This document shows positions 63,621-64,000 of a stretch of 64,000 bases of DNA, piece by piece; within the stretch, counting starts at the first letter, position 1, and each line of letters begins with the position of its first letter. A program made the position numbers and the translations under genes. The notes under the pieces were generated by a model. It did not search any database, was not told where the DNA came from, and saw only the letters and a program-made list of their open reading frames with translations. This stretch comes from Xenophilus sp. E41 (GTDB taxonomy: Bacteria; Pseudomonadota; Gammaproteobacteria; Burkholderiales; Burkholderiaceae_C), in contig NZ_QPIB01000043.1 of assembly GCF_003671765.1 (NCBI RefSeq), forward strand, positions 1 to 64,000, read 5' to 3'.

Positions 63621-64000
63621 GCACTGCCATCGACACCGCGGGTGGCCGCGGCCTCACGCCACTGCGCCGCCGCGTGCTGATCGCCGCCGTGCTGGTGGGT
63701 GTGGTGGGCCTGTGGCACGTCGCCGTCACGGCGCTGCAGGTCTCCCACCTCATCTTTCCCGGCCCGGCGACGGTGGCGCGCGCCGTTTACGAGCTCTTCG
63801 CCGGCGGCGAGCTGTGGCCGCATCTGGGGGTGACCCTGCAGGAGATCCTGCTGGGCTTCGCGATGGGCGCCATCGCCGGCTTCGTGCTGGGGGCGATGAT
63901 CGGCCAGAGCGCGTTGCTCGAAGCCGTGCTGTATCCCTACGTCGTGGCCTTCCAGACCGTCCCGAAGGTGGCCGTCGCGCCGCTGTTCGTCCTGTGGTTC
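63617..64000 (+). CDS. ABC transporter permease (partial, cut by window end)
   Basis: The first 128 residues of an SsuC/TauC-type permease are present: a cytoplasmic start (MSTAIDTAGGRGLTPLRRR), a first helix, LIFPGPATVARAVYELFAGG, TLQEILLGFAMGAIAGFVLGAMIG and YVVAFQTVPKVAVAPLFVLWF, which is the beginning of the ATPase-contacting loop region. It completes the transporter of the preceding three genes. Confidence 0.88.
   Translation, partial: MSTAIDTAGGRGLTPLRRRVLIAAVLVGVVGLWHVAVTALQVSHLIFPGPATVARAVYELFAGGELWPHLGVTLQEILLGFAMGAIAGFVLGAMIGQSALLEAVLYPYVVAFQTVPKVAVAPLFVLWF

Overview
The window is GC-rich (roughly two thirds G+C by eye) with dense, operonic bacterial gene packing. Several features point to a betaproteobacterium of the Comamonadaceae (Variovorax/Acidovorax/Comamonas neighbourhood): slmA close to argB, several TRAP and tripartite-tricarboxylate (Bug-type) solute-binding genes, a terephthalate (tph) operon of the Comamonas type, and several families of short palindromic intergenic repeats. 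The genus is an inference; no rRNA or tRNA gene is present to confirm it.

Region 1 (1-12.2 kb) is surface polysaccharide synthesis and export. It opens with the 3' end of an IS3-family element that has cut a two-domain glycosyltransferase (147-1501, minus, TTG start). A Wzt/Wzm ABC exporter, an OafA-like acyltransferase with an SGNH domain, three GT2 glycosyltransferases, a 168-bp MITE-like palindrome and a WecA/MraY-like phosphoglycosyl transferase follow. argB and galE then converge and overlap.

Region 2 (12.3-22.4 kb) has slmA and then a sugar-acid catabolic regulon. A GntR regulator, a TRAP transporter (P, Q, M), a UxaA/GarD-family dehydratase and an Ldh_2-family dehydrogenase lie on the minus strand; an SDR and an FAH-family hydrolase lie divergently on the plus strand. 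The set fits a non-phosphorylative L-fuconate, L-galactonate or D-arabinonate route. A LysR/SDR divergent pair ends the region.

Region 3 (23.3-35 kb) is a fatty-acid or acyl-CoA degradation island: TetR regulator with a clear 26-bp operator, acyl-CoA dehydrogenase, a DUF2147 lipoprotein-size secreted protein, a fused 3-hydroxyacyl-CoA dehydrogenase/enoyl-CoA hydratase carrying an in-frame repeat insertion, thiolase, alpha/beta hydrolase, thioesterase, an atypical SDR lacking the catalytic tyrosine, a DsbA-fold isomerase, an enoyl-CoA hydratase and a YciA-like thioesterase.

Region 4 (35-53.7 kb) is mixed metabolism: an Atm1-type ABC exporter, D-2-hydroxyacid dehydrogenase plus M81 (MlrC) peptidase, amidase/LysR divergent pair, aspA next to gltIJKL (aspartate/glutamate uptake and deamination), a second TRAP system, a YfcE-like phosphoesterase, pyrC, a NYN/OST-HTH RNA-binding nuclease-like protein and a DUF3025 protein.

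Region 5 (53.7-59.3 kb) is a complete tphR-tphC-tphA2-tphA3-tphB-tphA1 terephthalate operon, the clearest accessory function here. Region 6 (59.3-64 kb) holds htpX with a sigma-32-like promoter, then a solute-binding protein, an adenosine/adenine deaminase and an ABC ATPase and permease (cut by the window end), suggesting purine-like substrate uptake.

I did not find a system that is clearly new to biology. The most informative unexplained signals are a three-hairpin intergenic repeat with compensatory changes between two copies, a related element inserted in frame inside a beta-oxidation gene, and a terminator hairpin sitting in the aspA leader. No stretch above 300 bp lacks a gene.
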